Assembly: GCF_002101335.1 (NCBI RefSeq)
Contig: NZ_CP020773.1
Coordinates: 124,001-188,000, forward strand
DNA from: Staphylococcus lutrae
GTDB lineage: Bacteria; Bacillota; Bacilli; Staphylococcales; Staphylococcaceae
Length of the DNA stretch: 64,000 bases
Direction: 5' to 3'
Shown: positions 19,638 through 31,367 of the stretch, one piece after another
How the letters are laid out: each line of letters begins with the position of its first letter
How positions within the stretch are numbered: position 1 is the stretch's first letter
Position numbers and translations under genes: made by a program
The notes under the pieces: model-generated
Told to the model about the DNA's origin: nothing
What the model saw: the letters and a program-made list of their open reading frames with translations, nothing else
Database searches by the model: none

Positions 19638-22262
19638 CTATTTTGCATCATACCATGTTTGACCATAGTCTGATTCGACACTTAATGGAACGTCTAATTT
19701 TACAGCATTTGCCATAATATCTTCAACAAATTTGCTAAATGCCTCGACTTCATTTTTCGGTACTTCAAAGATTAATTCATCATGAACTTGTAATAATAAC
19801 TTGGCATGAAACGACGTTTGTTGTACTTCTTGATGAAAATTTACCATCGCCAGTTTGATGATATCTGCCGCACTTCCTTGTATAGGTGAATTCATCGCTG
19901 TTCGTTCAGCAAACCCACGTTTATTGAAATTTCGACTTGTAATGTCAGGAATGTAACGACGACGCTTCAGTAATGTTTCAACATAACCGTTTTGTTTCGC
20001 ATCTTGAACAATGCGGACCATATAATCTTTCACCCCAGGGAAATGATTCAAATAGTCATCAATAAATTGTTGCGCTTCTTTACGTGTAATACCTAAATTT
20101 TGGCTTAAACCATAGTCACTAATGCCGTAAACAATGCCAAAGTTAACTGCTTTCGCTTGCCTTCTCATTAAAGACGTGACATTTTCCGCATCGACATTAA
20201 ATACTTTCATTGCTGTCGTCGTATGAACATCCTCATTTTCAATGAATGCTTGTTGTAATGTCGGATCGCCAGTAATATGCGCCAAAACACGTAACTCGAT
20301 TTGTGAATAATCCGCTGCTAAAATCACATAATCATCATGAGTTGATTTAAAAGCTTTACGTATTTTGCGTCCTTCTTCTAAACGAATAGGTATATTTTGA
20401 AGATTCGGATCTAGAGATGAGAGACGTCCCGTTTGAGCTAAAGTTTGATTGAAACGCGTATGAATACGTTGATCATCCCATATCACCTTTTGCAAACCTT
20501 CCACGTATGTCGATTGTAATTTTGATAACGTACGATACGTTAAAATATTGTCAATTATCGGATGTTCACCTTGTAATTTCTCGAGCACGTCTACAGCAGT
20601 AGAATATCCCGTTTTCGTCTTTTTAATGACAGGAAGTTTTAACTTCTCAAATAAAATGACACCGAGTTGCTTCGGTGAATTAATATTAAACGTTTCTCCC
20701 GCTTGCTCATGAATTTCCGCTATTAATTGATCAATTTGCGTTTGTAGTGTCCCTTCCATGTCCTTAAGTGTCTCAATATCCGTGTGAATGCCGGTATATT
20801 CCATTTCACTTAAAATCAATGCGAGCGGTAACTCAATGTCTGACAATAGCTGTGTTTGTTCATGAGCATTTAAAATTTCCATCATTTGAGGCTGTACAAC
20901 ATTGATGCTCTCTAAAATAGAAGCAACATGTTGATTCAGCTGTTCATCTTCAGGAATATGGTAGGATTTCCCTTTACCATAAACTGATACGTCAGCTTGA
21001 ACATGCGTATTATCGAAATGACTCATCACTGAGTGGACATCGTCAATCGTTCGTGAAGGATCAATAATATAACTCGCAAGCATCGTATCAAATGCAACAT
21101 TGTTAATCACGATATCTGCACGTTTCATAGCAATATACGTCTTTTTAGCGTCATGGACATATTTAAGCGTCTCTTCATCAGCAAGCCACTCGAGTAAACT
21201 TGGAAATTCATGAATTTGATTGAAAGGAATAATCCAAAATTGTTGTCCATCAAATAAACCAAACTTAAGTAATTCATCTTTTAAATAGTGTGGACCAGCA
21301 ATTTCAACATGGATGGCCGCTTCTTTAAGCTGCTTAAAATCTATTTGAGTCATATCGTGACCCACGGTGTACGTTTTTGATGTCTGCTTTTCAGTATCCA
21401 CTTCGATACCTTCGAGTAATTGACGAAATTCTAAAATCTTAAATAATTCTATTTTATCAGTCTCATCCACTTGATCAGGCAATCGAATGTCGTTTAATGA
21501 AATCTCAATTGGACTCTCGCAGTTGATTGTTGCTAACGTCTTACTCATCAGTGCGTCATCACGACTGTTTTCAAGTTTTTCTTTTAATTTTTGACCGGAA
21601 ACTTGTTCCAAATGGTCATAAACACCTTCAACTGTTCCAAATGAATTGAGCAGTTTTAATGCTGTTTTTTCGCCAACGCCTGCAACACCCGGAATATTAT
21701 CAGAACTATCTCCCATCAAACCTTTTAAGTCAATAATTTGTGAAGGTGTCAATCCATTATACTTTTCAGCAATAAATGCCGGTGTATAGTGATCCACCTC
21801 TGTAACACCTTTTTTCGTATAATAGATTGTCACTTTATCCGTCGCCAATTGCGTCAAATCTCGATCTCCTGTAATAATCACAGTCTCCATACCTAAGCGA
21901 TTTGCTTCTTGACTTAACGTACCAATAATATCGTCCGCTTCATAATTTTCCAATTCATACCATTGAATTTGATAGGCCTCTAAGAGCTGACGAATGTATG
22001 GAAATTGTTCACTTAATTCTGGTGGTGTTTTTTGACGTCCCCCTTTATAGTCTTGGTAGGTCGCATGGCGAAACGTTGTTTTTCCTGCATCAAAAGCGAC
22101 CAAAAAATGTGTTGGTTGTTCTTCCTTTAATATCTTTTCTAACAAACGCGCAAAACCATAAATTGCATTTGTATGAATTCCAGCTTTATTTTTCAATAGT
22201 GGTAAAGCATAAAAAGCTCGGAAACTTAAACTATTACCATCAATTAATATAAGTTTATCCAC
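19638..22262 (-). CDS. polA: DNA polymerase I
   Basis: 874 residues: N-terminal 5'-3' exonuclease (FDAGKTTFRH near 59, GDRDLTQL near 115, SDNIPGVAGVGEKTA near 190), a middle 3'-5' exonuclease-like domain, and the polymerase domain. Polymerase motifs: A LAADYSQIELRV near 649, B RRQAKAVNFGIVYG near 700, C LLQVHDELIFEV near 825. The exonuclease DxE position reads VEIAGPHY, so proofreading is probably lost, as in other Gram-positive PolI enzymes. Functions in Okazaki fragment processing and repair. First gene of polA-mutM-coaE. Confidence 0.97.
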   Translation of the reverse strand: MDKLILIDGNSLSFRAFYALPLLKNKAGIHTNAIYGFARLLEKILKEEQPTHFLVAFDAGKTTFRHATYQDYKGGRQKTPPELSEQFPYIRQLLEAYQIQWYELENYEADDIIGTLSQEANRLGMETVIITGDRDLTQLATDKVTIYYTKKGVTEVDHYTPAFIAEKYNGLTPSQIIDLKGLMGDSSDNIPGVAGVGEKTALKLLNSFGTVEGVYDHLEQVSGQKLKEKLENSRDDALMSKTLATINCESPIEISLNDIRLPDQVDETDKIELFKILEFRQLLEGIEVDTEKQTSKTYTVGHDMTQIDFKQLKEAAIHVEIAGPHYLKDELLKFGLFDGQQFWIIPFNQIHEFPSLLEWLADEETLKYVHDAKKTYIAMKRADIVINNVAFDTMLASYIIDPSRTIDDVHSVMSHFDNTHVQADVSVYGKGKSYHIPEDEQLNQHVASILESINVVQPQMMEILNAHEQTQLLSDIELPLALILSEMEYTGIHTDIETLKDMEGTLQTQIDQLIAEIHEQAGETFNINSPKQLGVILFEKLKLPVIKKTKTGYSTAVDVLEKLQGEHPIIDNILTYRTLSKLQSTYVEGLQKVIWDDQRIHTRFNQTLAQTGRLSSLDPNLQNIPIRLEEGRKIRKAFKSTHDDYVILAADYSQIELRVLAHITGDPTLQQAFIENEDVHTTTAMKVFNVDAENVTSLMRRQAKAVNFGIVYGISDYGLSQNLGITRKEAQQFIDDYLNHFPGVKDYMVRIVQDAKQNGYVETLLKRRRYIPDITSRNFNKRGFAERTAMNSPIQGSAADIIKLAMVNFHQEVQQTSFHAKLLLQVHDELIFEVPKNEVEAFSKFVEDIMANAVKLDVPLSVESDYGQTWYDAK

Positions 22263-22415
22263 ATTTTTCCCTCCATCGCGCTTTGCTTTTATTTTATCAC
22301 AATCCCGTCATCACATGTCGATATTATCGCCTTCAATCTCATCGCATCACTTTATCATTCGACTCTACACGAGAAACACGGACAAGCTCAGCGATACAGC
22401 ATAATGTTTGACATG

Positions 22416-22463
22416 AAAAAATCGGAAAAGTGAAATCACATCTTTCATTCCACTTTTCCGATT
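22416..22463 (-). terminator. Intrinsic terminator of phoPR
   Basis: AATCGGAAAAGTG (22420-22432) pairs with CACTTTTCCGATT (22451-22463); a U-run follows on the minus strand. It lies 15 bp after the phoR stop. Confidence 0.85.
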
Positions 22464-22477
22464 GACTATCGTCCTTA

Positions 22478-24178
22478 TTATTCTGGCAAAATCACTTTAA
22501 ATTTTGAACCTTTATTCAGTTCGGATTCAACTTCAATCCGTCCTTGATACGCTTCAACAATATGTTTTGTTATAGACAAACCTAAACCTGTACCACCAGA
22601 GTCACGACTTCTCGCTTTATCGACGCGGTAAAATCGTTCAAAAATACGATACTTCTCCTCTTCTTCAATACCAATCCCTTGATCAATCACTTCAATTATG
22701 GATTGATGTTGTTCTTGATATACGGCTAAAGTGACCGTTCGATTTTTAGGTGAATAATTGACCGCGTTTGATAATAGATTGACTATCACTTGTAAAATTT
22801 TATCTTCATCCGCCATTGTCATGACGTGCGGTTTAATTTGATTAATCAGTTGAATAGATTTTTCACTGGCTAAAGGTTGAATGACTGAAAGAGCGGATTG
22901 CGCCACTTCTGATAAATGAATAGAATGCTTTTCCAATGTTGAGTTTTGTTCTATTTTAGATAAATCTAACAAATCTTCTACTAAGGACTGAATCCGATTC
23001 GATTCTTTCAAAATAATATTTAAAAACATATCTAATGACGCTTCATCATTTTTCGCACCATCAATCAATGTCTCTGTAAAGCCTTTCATTGATGTAATCG
23101 GTGTCTTAAGCTCATGGGAAACGTTGGCGACAAATTCACTCCGCAAGTTTTCCAATTTTTTCAATTTTGTAATGTCATGTAACACGATGACCATGCCTTG
23201 TAAGTACTTTTTAGACCGAGACAATATCGGAACACAGGACGTATCAAAAAACTTCTGGTGTATATGGTTGACGTGTATCTCTATTTGATGATAAACCGAT
23301 TTTTCAGTCCGAAAGCCTTCCACGACAAGTCGCTTAATCGTAGGATGTAAATATTGCTCGTAATCTTGATTTTCTACATTCGTCGATTGATTAAAAATTT
23401 CATAATAGGTTTGGTTCGCAATCACGATTTTACCGTTTTTATCTATCATTAAAATTGCACTCGGTATATTTTCTAACGTCGTCACAAGTCGATTTCGTTG
23501 CATTTTTTGTTCACTGTTCAATTGCTCTAAACGTCGTGCAAGCACATTAATTGTGACATACAATTCACGCATTTCTTTAACGCTACTTTCAGGGACACGG
23601 ACACGAAAATTACCTTCTGTTAATAATGAGGCTGCATAGGATACTTCATTAATCGGTTGGATATAAGTTCGATTGATATACCGTACAGTAAAAAAGATTA
23701 ATGCTAATATAATCATACCCACTAATATAAGATACTTCCAAAACTGTAATTGGAGTTCATATACCATCTCATAGTGTCCCGCAATCATCAAAATCGTCTG
23801 ACCTTGTTGGTATCCAAATTGATAGCGTCGCTTTTTACCATCTAATTCATAAACAGGTTGCGTATTTTCGAGTTGCCGAAAAATATGATCTTGCTCCCCT
23901 ACAACGGGCAGGCTACGATCCCCTTTATATTCTGCCTTGTGTTGATGATCAATCAACGTAATGTTTACATTGTAAATTTCAGCTAATTTCTGAATGCGTG
24001 CATCGGCCCCATCTTGATGTAATGATAAAATTTGTTCAGCATCTTTTAACAGCAATTTCTTTTCGTATGCTTCGGTTTTAGTATATATACTATTATGTAC
24101 AATAAATCCTAATAAGAGAAAACTTACAACAGTAATTGTTGTAAGTATGATTAAAAGTTTATGATAAAATTTAATCAT
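22478..24178 (-). CDS. phoR: Sensor histidine kinase PhoR
   Basis: 566 residues: membrane segment near 8-28, extracytoplasmic sensor domain to about 140, second membrane segment near 147-165, HAMP near 166-220, PAS near 235-340, HisKA with VANVSHELKTPITS near 350 (phospho-acceptor His), and HATPase with NLLSNAVNYS and GTGLGLSI near 540. It starts immediately after the phoP stop, so the pair is co-expressed. By orthology it senses phosphate limitation and controls uptake genes and cell-wall teichoic acid. Confidence 0.93.
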   Translation of the reverse strand: MIKFYHKLLIILTTITVVSFLLLGFIVHNSIYTKTEAYEKKLLLKDAEQILSLHQDGADARIQKLAEIYNVNITLIDHQHKAEYKGDRSLPVVGEQDHIFRQLENTQPVYELDGKKRRYQFGYQQGQTILMIAGHYEMVYELQLQFWKYLILVGMIILALIFFTVRYINRTYIQPINEVSYAASLLTEGNFRVRVPESSVKEMRELYVTINVLARRLEQLNSEQKMQRNRLVTTLENIPSAILMIDKNGKIVIANQTYYEIFNQSTNVENQDYEQYLHPTIKRLVVEGFRTEKSVYHQIEIHVNHIHQKFFDTSCVPILSRSKKYLQGMVIVLHDITKLKKLENLRSEFVANVSHELKTPITSMKGFTETLIDGAKNDEASLDMFLNIILKESNRIQSLVEDLLDLSKIEQNSTLEKHSIHLSEVAQSALSVIQPLASEKSIQLINQIKPHVMTMADEDKILQVIVNLLSNAVNYSPKNRTVTLAVYQEQHQSIIEVIDQGIGIEEEEKYRIFERFYRVDKARSRDSGGTGLGLSITKHIVEAYQGRIEVESELNKGSKFKVILPE

Positions 24179-24883
24179 CTATTTAGGCCTCTCCAATTTG
24201 TAACCTAAGCCCCGCACTGTTTTAATCAATTGCGGTTGCTTCGGATTTTCCTCCAACTTTTCACGCAAATGACTAATGTGTACATCAACGATACGTGAAT
24301 CGCCTGCGAACTCATAATTCCAAACAGAGTTCAACATATGTTCACGCGTAATTACACGACCTTGTCTCTCCACCAAATATAAAAGGAGTTCAAATTCTTT
24401 AGGTGTCAATTCCAACAACGTATCATTTTTATAGACTTCAAAAAAATCGGGGCGAATACGAATATGACCAATCACAATATCCTCGTCCTCTTCTTCATGT
24501 CGAGAAGAATCGACTAAAGAAGCACGTCTTAAAATCGCTTTCACACGCGCAACAACCTCTCTCGGCGAAAACGGTTTTGTCATATAATCATCTGCCCCTA
24601 GCTCTAGTCCAAGTACACGATCAAATTCATCATCTTTGGCTGTCAACATGAGAATTGGCACTTGGTTTTTATCTGAGCGAATCGTTTTGCATACTTCAAT
24701 ACCATCTTTTTTAGGCAACATCACATCTAAAACAATCAAGTCCGGTTTCGTCTCTTTCTCTTTTTGTAACGCTTCCTCCCCATCTTGAGCCACCTCAACA
24801 ACATATCCGGATTGTTCAAGGTTGTATTTTAATAATGTCACGATGGATTGTTCGTCATCAACGACTAGCACTCTTTGAGCCAT
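24179..24883 (-). CDS. phoP: Response regulator PhoP (OmpR family)
   Basis: 234 residues: receiver domain with acidic pocket DDE at 9-11, phosphorylated D53 in IVLDVMLP and K103 region MTKPFSPRE, then a winged-helix DNA-binding domain (LTPKEFELLLYLVERQGRVI). The ATG at 24883 follows AAGGAGG. Forms a two-gene operon with phoR. A tandem TTAA repeat next to its -10 suggests self-control. Confidence 0.95.
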   Translation of the reverse strand: MAQRVLVVDDEQSIVTLLKYNLEQSGYVVEVAQDGEEALQKEKETKPDLIVLDVMLPKKDGIEVCKTIRSDKNQVPILMLTAKDDEFDRVLGLELGADDYMTKPFSPREVVARVKAILRRASLVDSSRHEEEDEDIVIGHIRIRPDFFEVYKNDTLLELTPKEFELLLYLVERQGRVITREHMLNSVWNYEFAGDSRIVDVHISHLREKLEENPKQPQLIKTVRGLGYKLERPK

Positions 24884-24912
24884 AAATCTACCTCCTTATT
24901 ATGATTATTTTC

Positions 24913-24935
24913 ATTATACCTTAAAATAAGGTTAA
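24913..24935 (-). promoter_or_regulatory. phoP promoter -10 with Pho-box-like tandem repeat
   Basis: On the minus strand TTAACC (24935-24930), a 5-base spacer and TTAAGG (24924-24919) directly precede TATAAT (24918-24913). Direct 6-mers resembling TTAACA with 5-base spacing are the layout of Bacillus PhoP boxes. The -10 is convincing; the Pho-box reading is inference. Confidence 0.45.
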
Positions 24936-25103
24936 AAATAATATATCATTTAGCATCTTTACAATAACTTCATGTTCGCTTAACAAAATCAACAACTATC
25001 ATTTCGACTTTCATTCTATCTGTAAATCCCATGATTAAAACCGCATCGACCTAGCTATCCACGTCAATTTGAAACGTCACAAAGTGAAATCCCGTAGCAA
25101 AAT

Positions 25104-25141
25104 AAAAAGCTGATTCATCCTCAGTGGATCATCAGCTTTTT
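25104..25141 (-). terminator. Intrinsic terminator of citZ-icd
   Basis: AAAAAGCTGAT (25104-25114) pairs with ATCAGCTTTTT (25131-25141), a stem with A and U tracts on both sides, 46 bp after the icd stop. The remaining 24940-25100 stretch upstream of phoP holds nothing else I can identify. Confidence 0.85.
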
Positions 25142-25187
25142 ATCGATTTATGCGGTATGGCACGCAACCCTACCTCATATTGACGAC

Positions 25188-26450
25188 TTATAGATTTTTA
25201 ATCAGTGCATCCGCAAACTCTGACGTTTTCACTTCTGTTGCACCTTCCATCAAACGTGCAAAATCGTATGTCACCACTTTTGATTCGATTGTTTTTTCAA
25301 CAGAATGTGTAATCAAATCTGCGGCTTCTTGCCAACCGATATGTTCTAACAGTAACACACCAGATAATAATACCGAACATGGATTTACTTTATCTAAGTT
25401 TGCATATTTAGGTGCTGTACCATGCGTTGCTTCAAAAATAGCATGCCCTGTTTCAGAGTTAATGTTTGCACCTGGTGCAATACCGATACCGCCTACCTGA
25501 GCAGCCAATGCATCTGAAATATAGTCACCATTAAGGTTCATTGTCGCAACGACATCGTGCTCAGCCGGACGTGTTAAAATTTGTTGTAAGAAAATATCAG
25601 CGATAGAATCTTTAATAATAATTTTACCGTCTTTTTCAGCTTGTTCTTGAATCGCATCAGCAGCTTCTTTACCTTTTTCCTCTACGAGACGATCGTACTG
25701 TTGCCATGTGAATACTTGATCACCGAATTCATTTTCAGCTAAATCATAGCCCCATTGTTTGAATGCACCTTCTGTAAATTTCATAATATTTCCTTTGTGT
25801 ACTAACGTTACAGATTTACGGTTATTATCCAATGCATATTGAATCGCTGCACGCACAAGACGCTCTGTTCCTTCTTTCGATACCGGTTTAATACCGATTC
25901 CAGACGTTTCAGGGAAGCGGATATTTTTCGCACCCATTTCATTTTGTAAGAAGTCAATTACTTTTTTAACTTCTTCACTGCCTTCTTTAAATTCAATTCC
26001 TGCATAAATATCTTCAGTATTTTCACGGAAAATGACCATATCAGTCTCTTCAGGATGCTTAACCGGAGATGGCACACCTTTGAACCAACGTACAGGTCTT
26101 AAACAATTGAATAGGTCTAATTCTTGACGTAAGGCCACATTCAATGAGCGAATACCGCCACCAATTGGCGTTGTTAATGGACCTTTGATTGCAATTAAAT
26201 ATTCTTTAATCGTATCCAAAGTTTCTTGAGGCAACCATTCGCCTGTTTGATCGTAGGCTTTTTGTCCTGCTAATACTTCTTTCCAAGCAATTTTTTTGTC
26301 ACCGTTATAGGCTTTTTCAACTGCCGCATCAATCACACGACTTGCTGCTTTCCAAATATCTGGCCCGATACCATCACCAATAATAAATGGAACTATAGGT
26401 TGATTCGGGACTTGTAAGCCACTCTCCGTTTTTACGATCTTTTCACTCAT
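25188..26450 (-). CDS. icd: Isocitrate dehydrogenase (NADP+)
   Basis: 420 residues with the substrate-binding [21 protein letters not shown] region (conserved serine and arginines near 104-124), [14 protein letters not shown] near 150, [16 protein letters not shown] near 227, and the C-terminal NADP region [11 protein letters not shown] near 340. Converts isocitrate to 2-oxoglutarate and CO2 in the TCA cycle. It lies 45 bp after citZ and is co-transcribed with it; in staphylococci the gene is also called citC. Confidence 0.96.
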   Translation of the reverse strand: MSEKIVKTESGLQVPNQPIVPFIIGDGIGPDIWKAASRVIDAAVEKAYNGDKKIAWKEVLAGQKAYDQTGEWLPQETLDTIKEYLIAIKGPLTTPIGGGIRSLNVALRQELDLFNCLRPVRWFKGVPSPVKHPEETDMVIFRENTEDIYAGIEFKEGSEEVKKVIDFLQNEMGAKNIRFPETSGIGIKPVSKEGTERLVRAAIQYALDNNRKSVTLVHKGNIMKFTEGAFKQWGYDLAENEFGDQVFTWQQYDRLVEEKGKEAADAIQEQAEKDGKIIIKDSIADIFLQQILTRPAEHDVVATMNLNGDYISDALAAQVGGIGIAPGANINSETGHAIFEATHGTAPKYANLDKVNPCSVLLSGVLLLEHIGWQEAADLITHSVEKTIESKVVTYDFARLMEGATEVKTSEFADALIKNL

Positions 26451-26495
26451 GTTAAATACCTCCGAAATTAAAAATTTGATTATTGATTTCTATAA

Positions 26496-27614
26496 TTAAC
26501 GTTGCGCAATAGGAACATATTTACGATTCACATCACCAATGTATGTGGCACGCGGACGCATAATTCTGTTGTCTCTCAATTGCTCTAAAATATGCGCAGT
26601 CCAACCTGCTGTCCGACTTACAGCGAAAATAGGTGTAAACAGATCATGTTCAATACCCATGCTGTGATACACTGTCGCGCTGTAAAAATCAACATTTGGC
26701 AGTAGACCTTTCTCATTTTTCATGACTTCAGCAATTTTAACAGAGACGTCAAACAGTTCACTTTGTCCTGTTTCATTCGTTATTTTTTGACTCATTTCTT
26801 TTAAATATTTAGCTCGTGGATCACCATTTTTATATACGCGATGACCAAAGCCCATCACTTTATCTTTATTTTCAAATGCTTTTTTCAAATATGCATCAAC
26901 ATTTTCAACTGAACCAATTTCAGTCAACATGCGCATCACACGTTCATTTGCACCACCATGTAAAGGCCCTTTTAGTGAAGCGACCGCTGCAGTGACACCC
27001 GAATACATGTCTGATAACGATGAAACCGCGCATCGCGCAGTAAACGCTGAAGCATTCAATTCATGATCAGCATGAAGAATAAGGGCTTTATTAAAACCTT
27101 CAACTTCTACATCTGATGGTTTTTCACCTCTCAGCATATACAAGAAGTTCGCCGCATAACTAAGCGAAGGATCTGGTTTAACAGGTTCTTTTCCTGCTCT
27201 CACTCTTGCAAAAGACGTTACAAGTGAAGCGATTTTGGCTTGAATGCGAATCGCACGTTCTTGTAATGCCGCTTCACCATTATCTTCAGCATTTTCATCA
27301 AAATGTGCGAGGAAAGAGACTGATGTTCGCAAGGCTGTCATAGGGTGTACTTGATCAGTCGTATACGCCTCAAAATGACTGTACATTTTTGGATTTAAAG
27401 TCATATATTTAAAAAGTTTTTCTTTTAATTCAGATAATTCTTGCTCTGTTGGTAAACGGTAATTCCACAATAAAAAGATGATTTCTTCAAATTCTGCATT
27501 TTCAGTTAAATCATCAATATCATAACCTGCATAAGTTAATTGGCTATCTATAATTGAACTGATTTTCGTTTCAGCTGCAATGATGCCTTCTAGGCCTCTC
27601 ACTAATTCTGCCAT
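26496..27614 (-). CDS. citZ: Citrate synthase
   Basis: 372-residue type I citrate synthase. Active-site residues are in LKGPLHGGANERV (His near 219), GFGHRVYKNGDPRAKY (His near 258), and DFYSATVYHSMGIE (Asp near 309). Condenses oxaloacetate and acetyl-CoA, the entry to the TCA cycle. First gene of citZ-icd; the ATG is preceded by AAAGGGGAAA. A strong promoter and a cre-like site lie just upstream, consistent with glucose repression. Confidence 0.96.
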   Translation of the reverse strand: MAELVRGLEGIIAAETKISSIIDSQLTYAGYDIDDLTENAEFEEIIFLLWNYRLPTEQELSELKEKLFKYMTLNPKMYSHFEAYTTDQVHPMTALRTSVSFLAHFDENAEDNGEAALQERAIRIQAKIASLVTSFARVRAGKEPVKPDPSLSYAANFLYMLRGEKPSDVEVEGFNKALILHADHELNASAFTARCAVSSLSDMYSGVTAAVASLKGPLHGGANERVMRMLTEIGSVENVDAYLKKAFENKDKVMGFGHRVYKNGDPRAKYLKEMSQKITNETGQSELFDVSVKIAEVMKNEKGLLPNVDFYSATVYHSMGIEHDLFTPIFAVSRTAGWTAHILEQLRDNRIMRPRATYIGDVNRKYVPIAQR

Positions 27615-27646
27615 ATGAATTTCCCCTTTACATTGTATTCATTCTT

Positions 27647-27695
27647 TGTAATGGCTTTCAAATACTATTATAGCCAATATCGTACGTTTTGTGAA
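27647..27695 (-). promoter_or_regulatory. citZ promoter with cre-like site at the start point
   Basis: On the minus strand TTCACA (27695-27690), a 17-base spacer and TATAAT (27672-27667) form a good sigma-A promoter. TTGAAAGCCATTACA (27661-27647), just after the -10, matches 14 of 15 positions of the CcpA cre pattern WTGNAANCGNWNNCW (central CG is CC). A second imperfect palindrome around AAAGCGCTTT lies upstream at 27777-27786. CcpA control is inferred. Confidence 0.65.
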
Positions 27696-28042
27696 CATTT
27701 TAAGAACCTTCATATGTCAGAATAATCTTATAATATTTAACTAAATCTATTTTAATAAATTTCACAAACACTGTTGTAAAGCGCTTTCTAGAATGTTTAA
27801 AAGAAAAATTTTGCGATAATACAGCAGTCATTCGCATTCATTATCATAAATAATAATAAGAACGAATGTTTTTAACATTGATATGAAGGGCTTGTCTTAT
27901 GATTGTTTCGCAAGGCTATCGATGTACTTTGATTCAACTTAAAATCCGTTTTAACAGCAGTGTTCCGACACTTTTAAATGTACTGGTACAGAAAACGGGC
28001 ACGCGAAATGACGACATTCATTCCATCCCCCTATGATTGTAC
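27696..28042. other. AT-rich intergenic DNA between pyk and citZ
   Basis: About 350 bp with no credible gene on either strand. Apart from the AAAGCGCTTT palindrome at 27777-27786, which may be an upstream cre element for citZ, I see nothing conserved. Confidence 0.4.
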
Positions 28043-28077
28043 AAAAAAGCAGCCGAGATGATTTCGACTGCTTTTTT
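28043..28077 (-). terminator. Intrinsic terminator of pfkA-pyk
   Basis: AAAAAAGCAGCCGA (28043-28056) pairs with TCGACTGCTTTTTT (28064-28077), with one mismatch. Poly-U follows the stem on the minus strand; it lies about 95 bp after the pyk stop. Confidence 0.8.
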
Positions 28078-28170
28078 GATCTATGCACACATTATGGCGT
28101 TCATCATTGACTCAATTTAAGTTCAATGTATGAATCGCTTGCTTATCACATGTATCGTTCAACGCTTCTT

Positions 28171-29931
28171 TTATAAAACGTTGGCGTATCCTTCATAGAC
28201 TTTACCTTGTGCTGCATCAACAGTAACAAGGATGTCATCTGGAATTGTTTCAATGACATTTTCGACACCGACAACAGTAGGTATTCCTTTTTCTAAACCA
28301 ATAATGGCACTTGAAGAAGTGAGACCTGCTTCTTCAGTCACCAATGCGACCGCTTGATCTAAATAAGGAATAATCGCTTCGTCTATTGAAGGTGTCACAA
28401 TCACTGCTTGTTCAAGCTGGCGACCTTTTAATTCTTCCGCATTTTTCACAACAACTGTACGACCAAATGCAGAAGTGCGACCAATACCTTGACCACTTGC
28501 TAAATCCTCGCCCACAAGATGTAACTTCATAAGGTTTGTCGTACCAGATTCTCCAGTCGGCACACCTGCAATGATAATGATTAAATCACCATTTTCAACA
28601 CGTTCACTCTCAATCGTTGTAGCGACTGCGTTGTTAAGTAATTCATCAGTAGAATAATTACCTTGACGAACGACAGGATACACCCCCCATACGAGTGTAC
28701 ATTGACGTGCAGTCGTTTCGCGTGGCGTGACGGCAATAATATCCGATTTTGGACGATATTTTGCAATAGTACGTGCAGTAATACCACTTTCTGTTGCTGC
28801 CACAATCGCTTTTACTTTTAAATTCAATGCCGTATGTGCAGCGGATACACCAATCGCATTGACAAGAGAAGTTTCTACAAGCTTAGTCCGATCTGATAAT
28901 AATTTTTTATAGTCTTGTGCTTGTTCTGCTGCAACTGCAATATCATGCATCGCTTTAACTGCTTCTTCAGGATAAGCGCCGGCAGCGGTCTCTCCTGAGA
29001 GCATAACTGCATCCGTACCATCATAAATCGCATTTGCCACATCTGATGCTTCTGCGCGTGTTGCACGTGGATTACGTTGCATTGAATCTAGCATTTGTGT
29101 TGCCGTAATGACCGGTTTACCTAATTTGTTACATTTACGGATTAAATCTTTTTGTACGATAGGTACTGCTTCAGGTGGGATTTCTACCCCCATATCTCCC
29201 CTTGCAACCATTAATCCATCAGAAACTTCCAAGATTTCATCGATGTTTTCAATACCTTCTTGGTTTTCGATTTTAGGAATGATGCTGATGGTGTTATTGC
29301 CTTCTTCTTCTAAAATTTTCCGGATTTCTAACACATCGCTAGCACGTCGAACAAAACTCGCCGCAATGAAGTCCACATCTTGTTGAATACCAAAGCGAAT
29401 GTCTTCCGCATCTTTTTCTGTAATACCAGGTAAATTAACACGTACGCCCGGTAAGTTGACCCCTTTTTTATTTTTTAATTCTCCAGTATTTAATACATCA
29501 CAATAGACTTCACCGGCATCATAATCGATGGACGCGACTTTTAATTCGATGAGACCATCGTCTAAAAGAATAAATGAACCGACTTCGATATCATTGATTA
29601 ACTGATCATAAGTAACTGAGAATTTTTCTGGTGTCCCTTCCACTTCATGCATGCTAATCGTGACGTGTGTCCCTTTTTCTAGCGTAATCACACCATCTTT
29701 CATGTTGTGTGTCCGAATTTCAGGCCCTTTCGTATCGAGTAAGATACCGATATTCTTTTCTAACTTTTTCGCTATTTTACGAATTGAACGTATACGTGCC
29801 GCATGTTCATCGTGAGAGCCATGAGAAAAGTTTAATCGTGCAACATTCATCCCTGCTTTCATTAACTTTTCTAACATCACTTCTGACTCTGATGCTGGTC
29901 CAATCGTACAAACGATTTTAGTTTTTTTCAT
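28171..29931 (-). CDS. pyk: Pyruvate kinase
   Basis: 586 residues: the TIM-barrel catalytic core ([30 protein letters not shown] at the start, [16 protein letters not shown] near 220, [16 protein letters not shown] near 330), the allosteric domain, and a C-terminal PEP-utiliser-like domain of about 110 residues, typical of Bacillus and Staphylococcus enzymes. Produces pyruvate and ATP at the end of glycolysis. It lies 17 bp after pfkA, with which it forms an operon. Confidence 0.97.
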   Translation of the reverse strand: MKKTKIVCTIGPASESEVMLEKLMKAGMNVARLNFSHGSHDEHAARIRSIRKIAKKLEKNIGILLDTKGPEIRTHNMKDGVITLEKGTHVTISMHEVEGTPEKFSVTYDQLINDIEVGSFILLDDGLIELKVASIDYDAGEVYCDVLNTGELKNKKGVNLPGVRVNLPGITEKDAEDIRFGIQQDVDFIAASFVRRASDVLEIRKILEEEGNNTISIIPKIENQEGIENIDEILEVSDGLMVARGDMGVEIPPEAVPIVQKDLIRKCNKLGKPVITATQMLDSMQRNPRATRAEASDVANAIYDGTDAVMLSGETAAGAYPEEAVKAMHDIAVAAEQAQDYKKLLSDRTKLVETSLVNAIGVSAAHTALNLKVKAIVAATESGITARTIAKYRPKSDIIAVTPRETTARQCTLVWGVYPVVRQGNYSTDELLNNAVATTIESERVENGDLIIIIAGVPTGESGTTNLMKLHLVGEDLASGQGIGRTSAFGRTVVVKNAEELKGRQLEQAVIVTPSIDEAIIPYLDQAVALVTEEAGLTSSSAIIGLEKGIPTVVGVENVIETIPDDILVTVDAAQGKVYEGYANVL

Positions 29932-29948
29932 TGAAAATGCCCCCTAAA

Positions 29949-31266
<1,318 letters not shown>

Positions 31267-31306
31267 AAAAAAGACTTGGTCAAATGTATCAACACTTGAA
31301 CAAGCC
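31267..31306 (-). terminator. Terminator after accA
   Basis: On the minus strand GGCTTG-TTCAA and TTGA-CCAAGTC arms close a stem that is followed by TTTTTTAG. It lies about 60 bp past the accA stop and ends the accD-accA transcript. Confidence 0.65.
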
Positions 31307-31367
31307 TCGTTTAAAGAAAGGGTAGGTTTTGTGCCCTCCCTGTCAATTTTCAATTTTATTAAATGTG

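Noticed and set aside
20900..21400. Apparent loss of the PolA proofreading motif as a novelty
   Set aside because: Inactive 3'-5' exonuclease domains are normal in Gram-positive DNA polymerase I.
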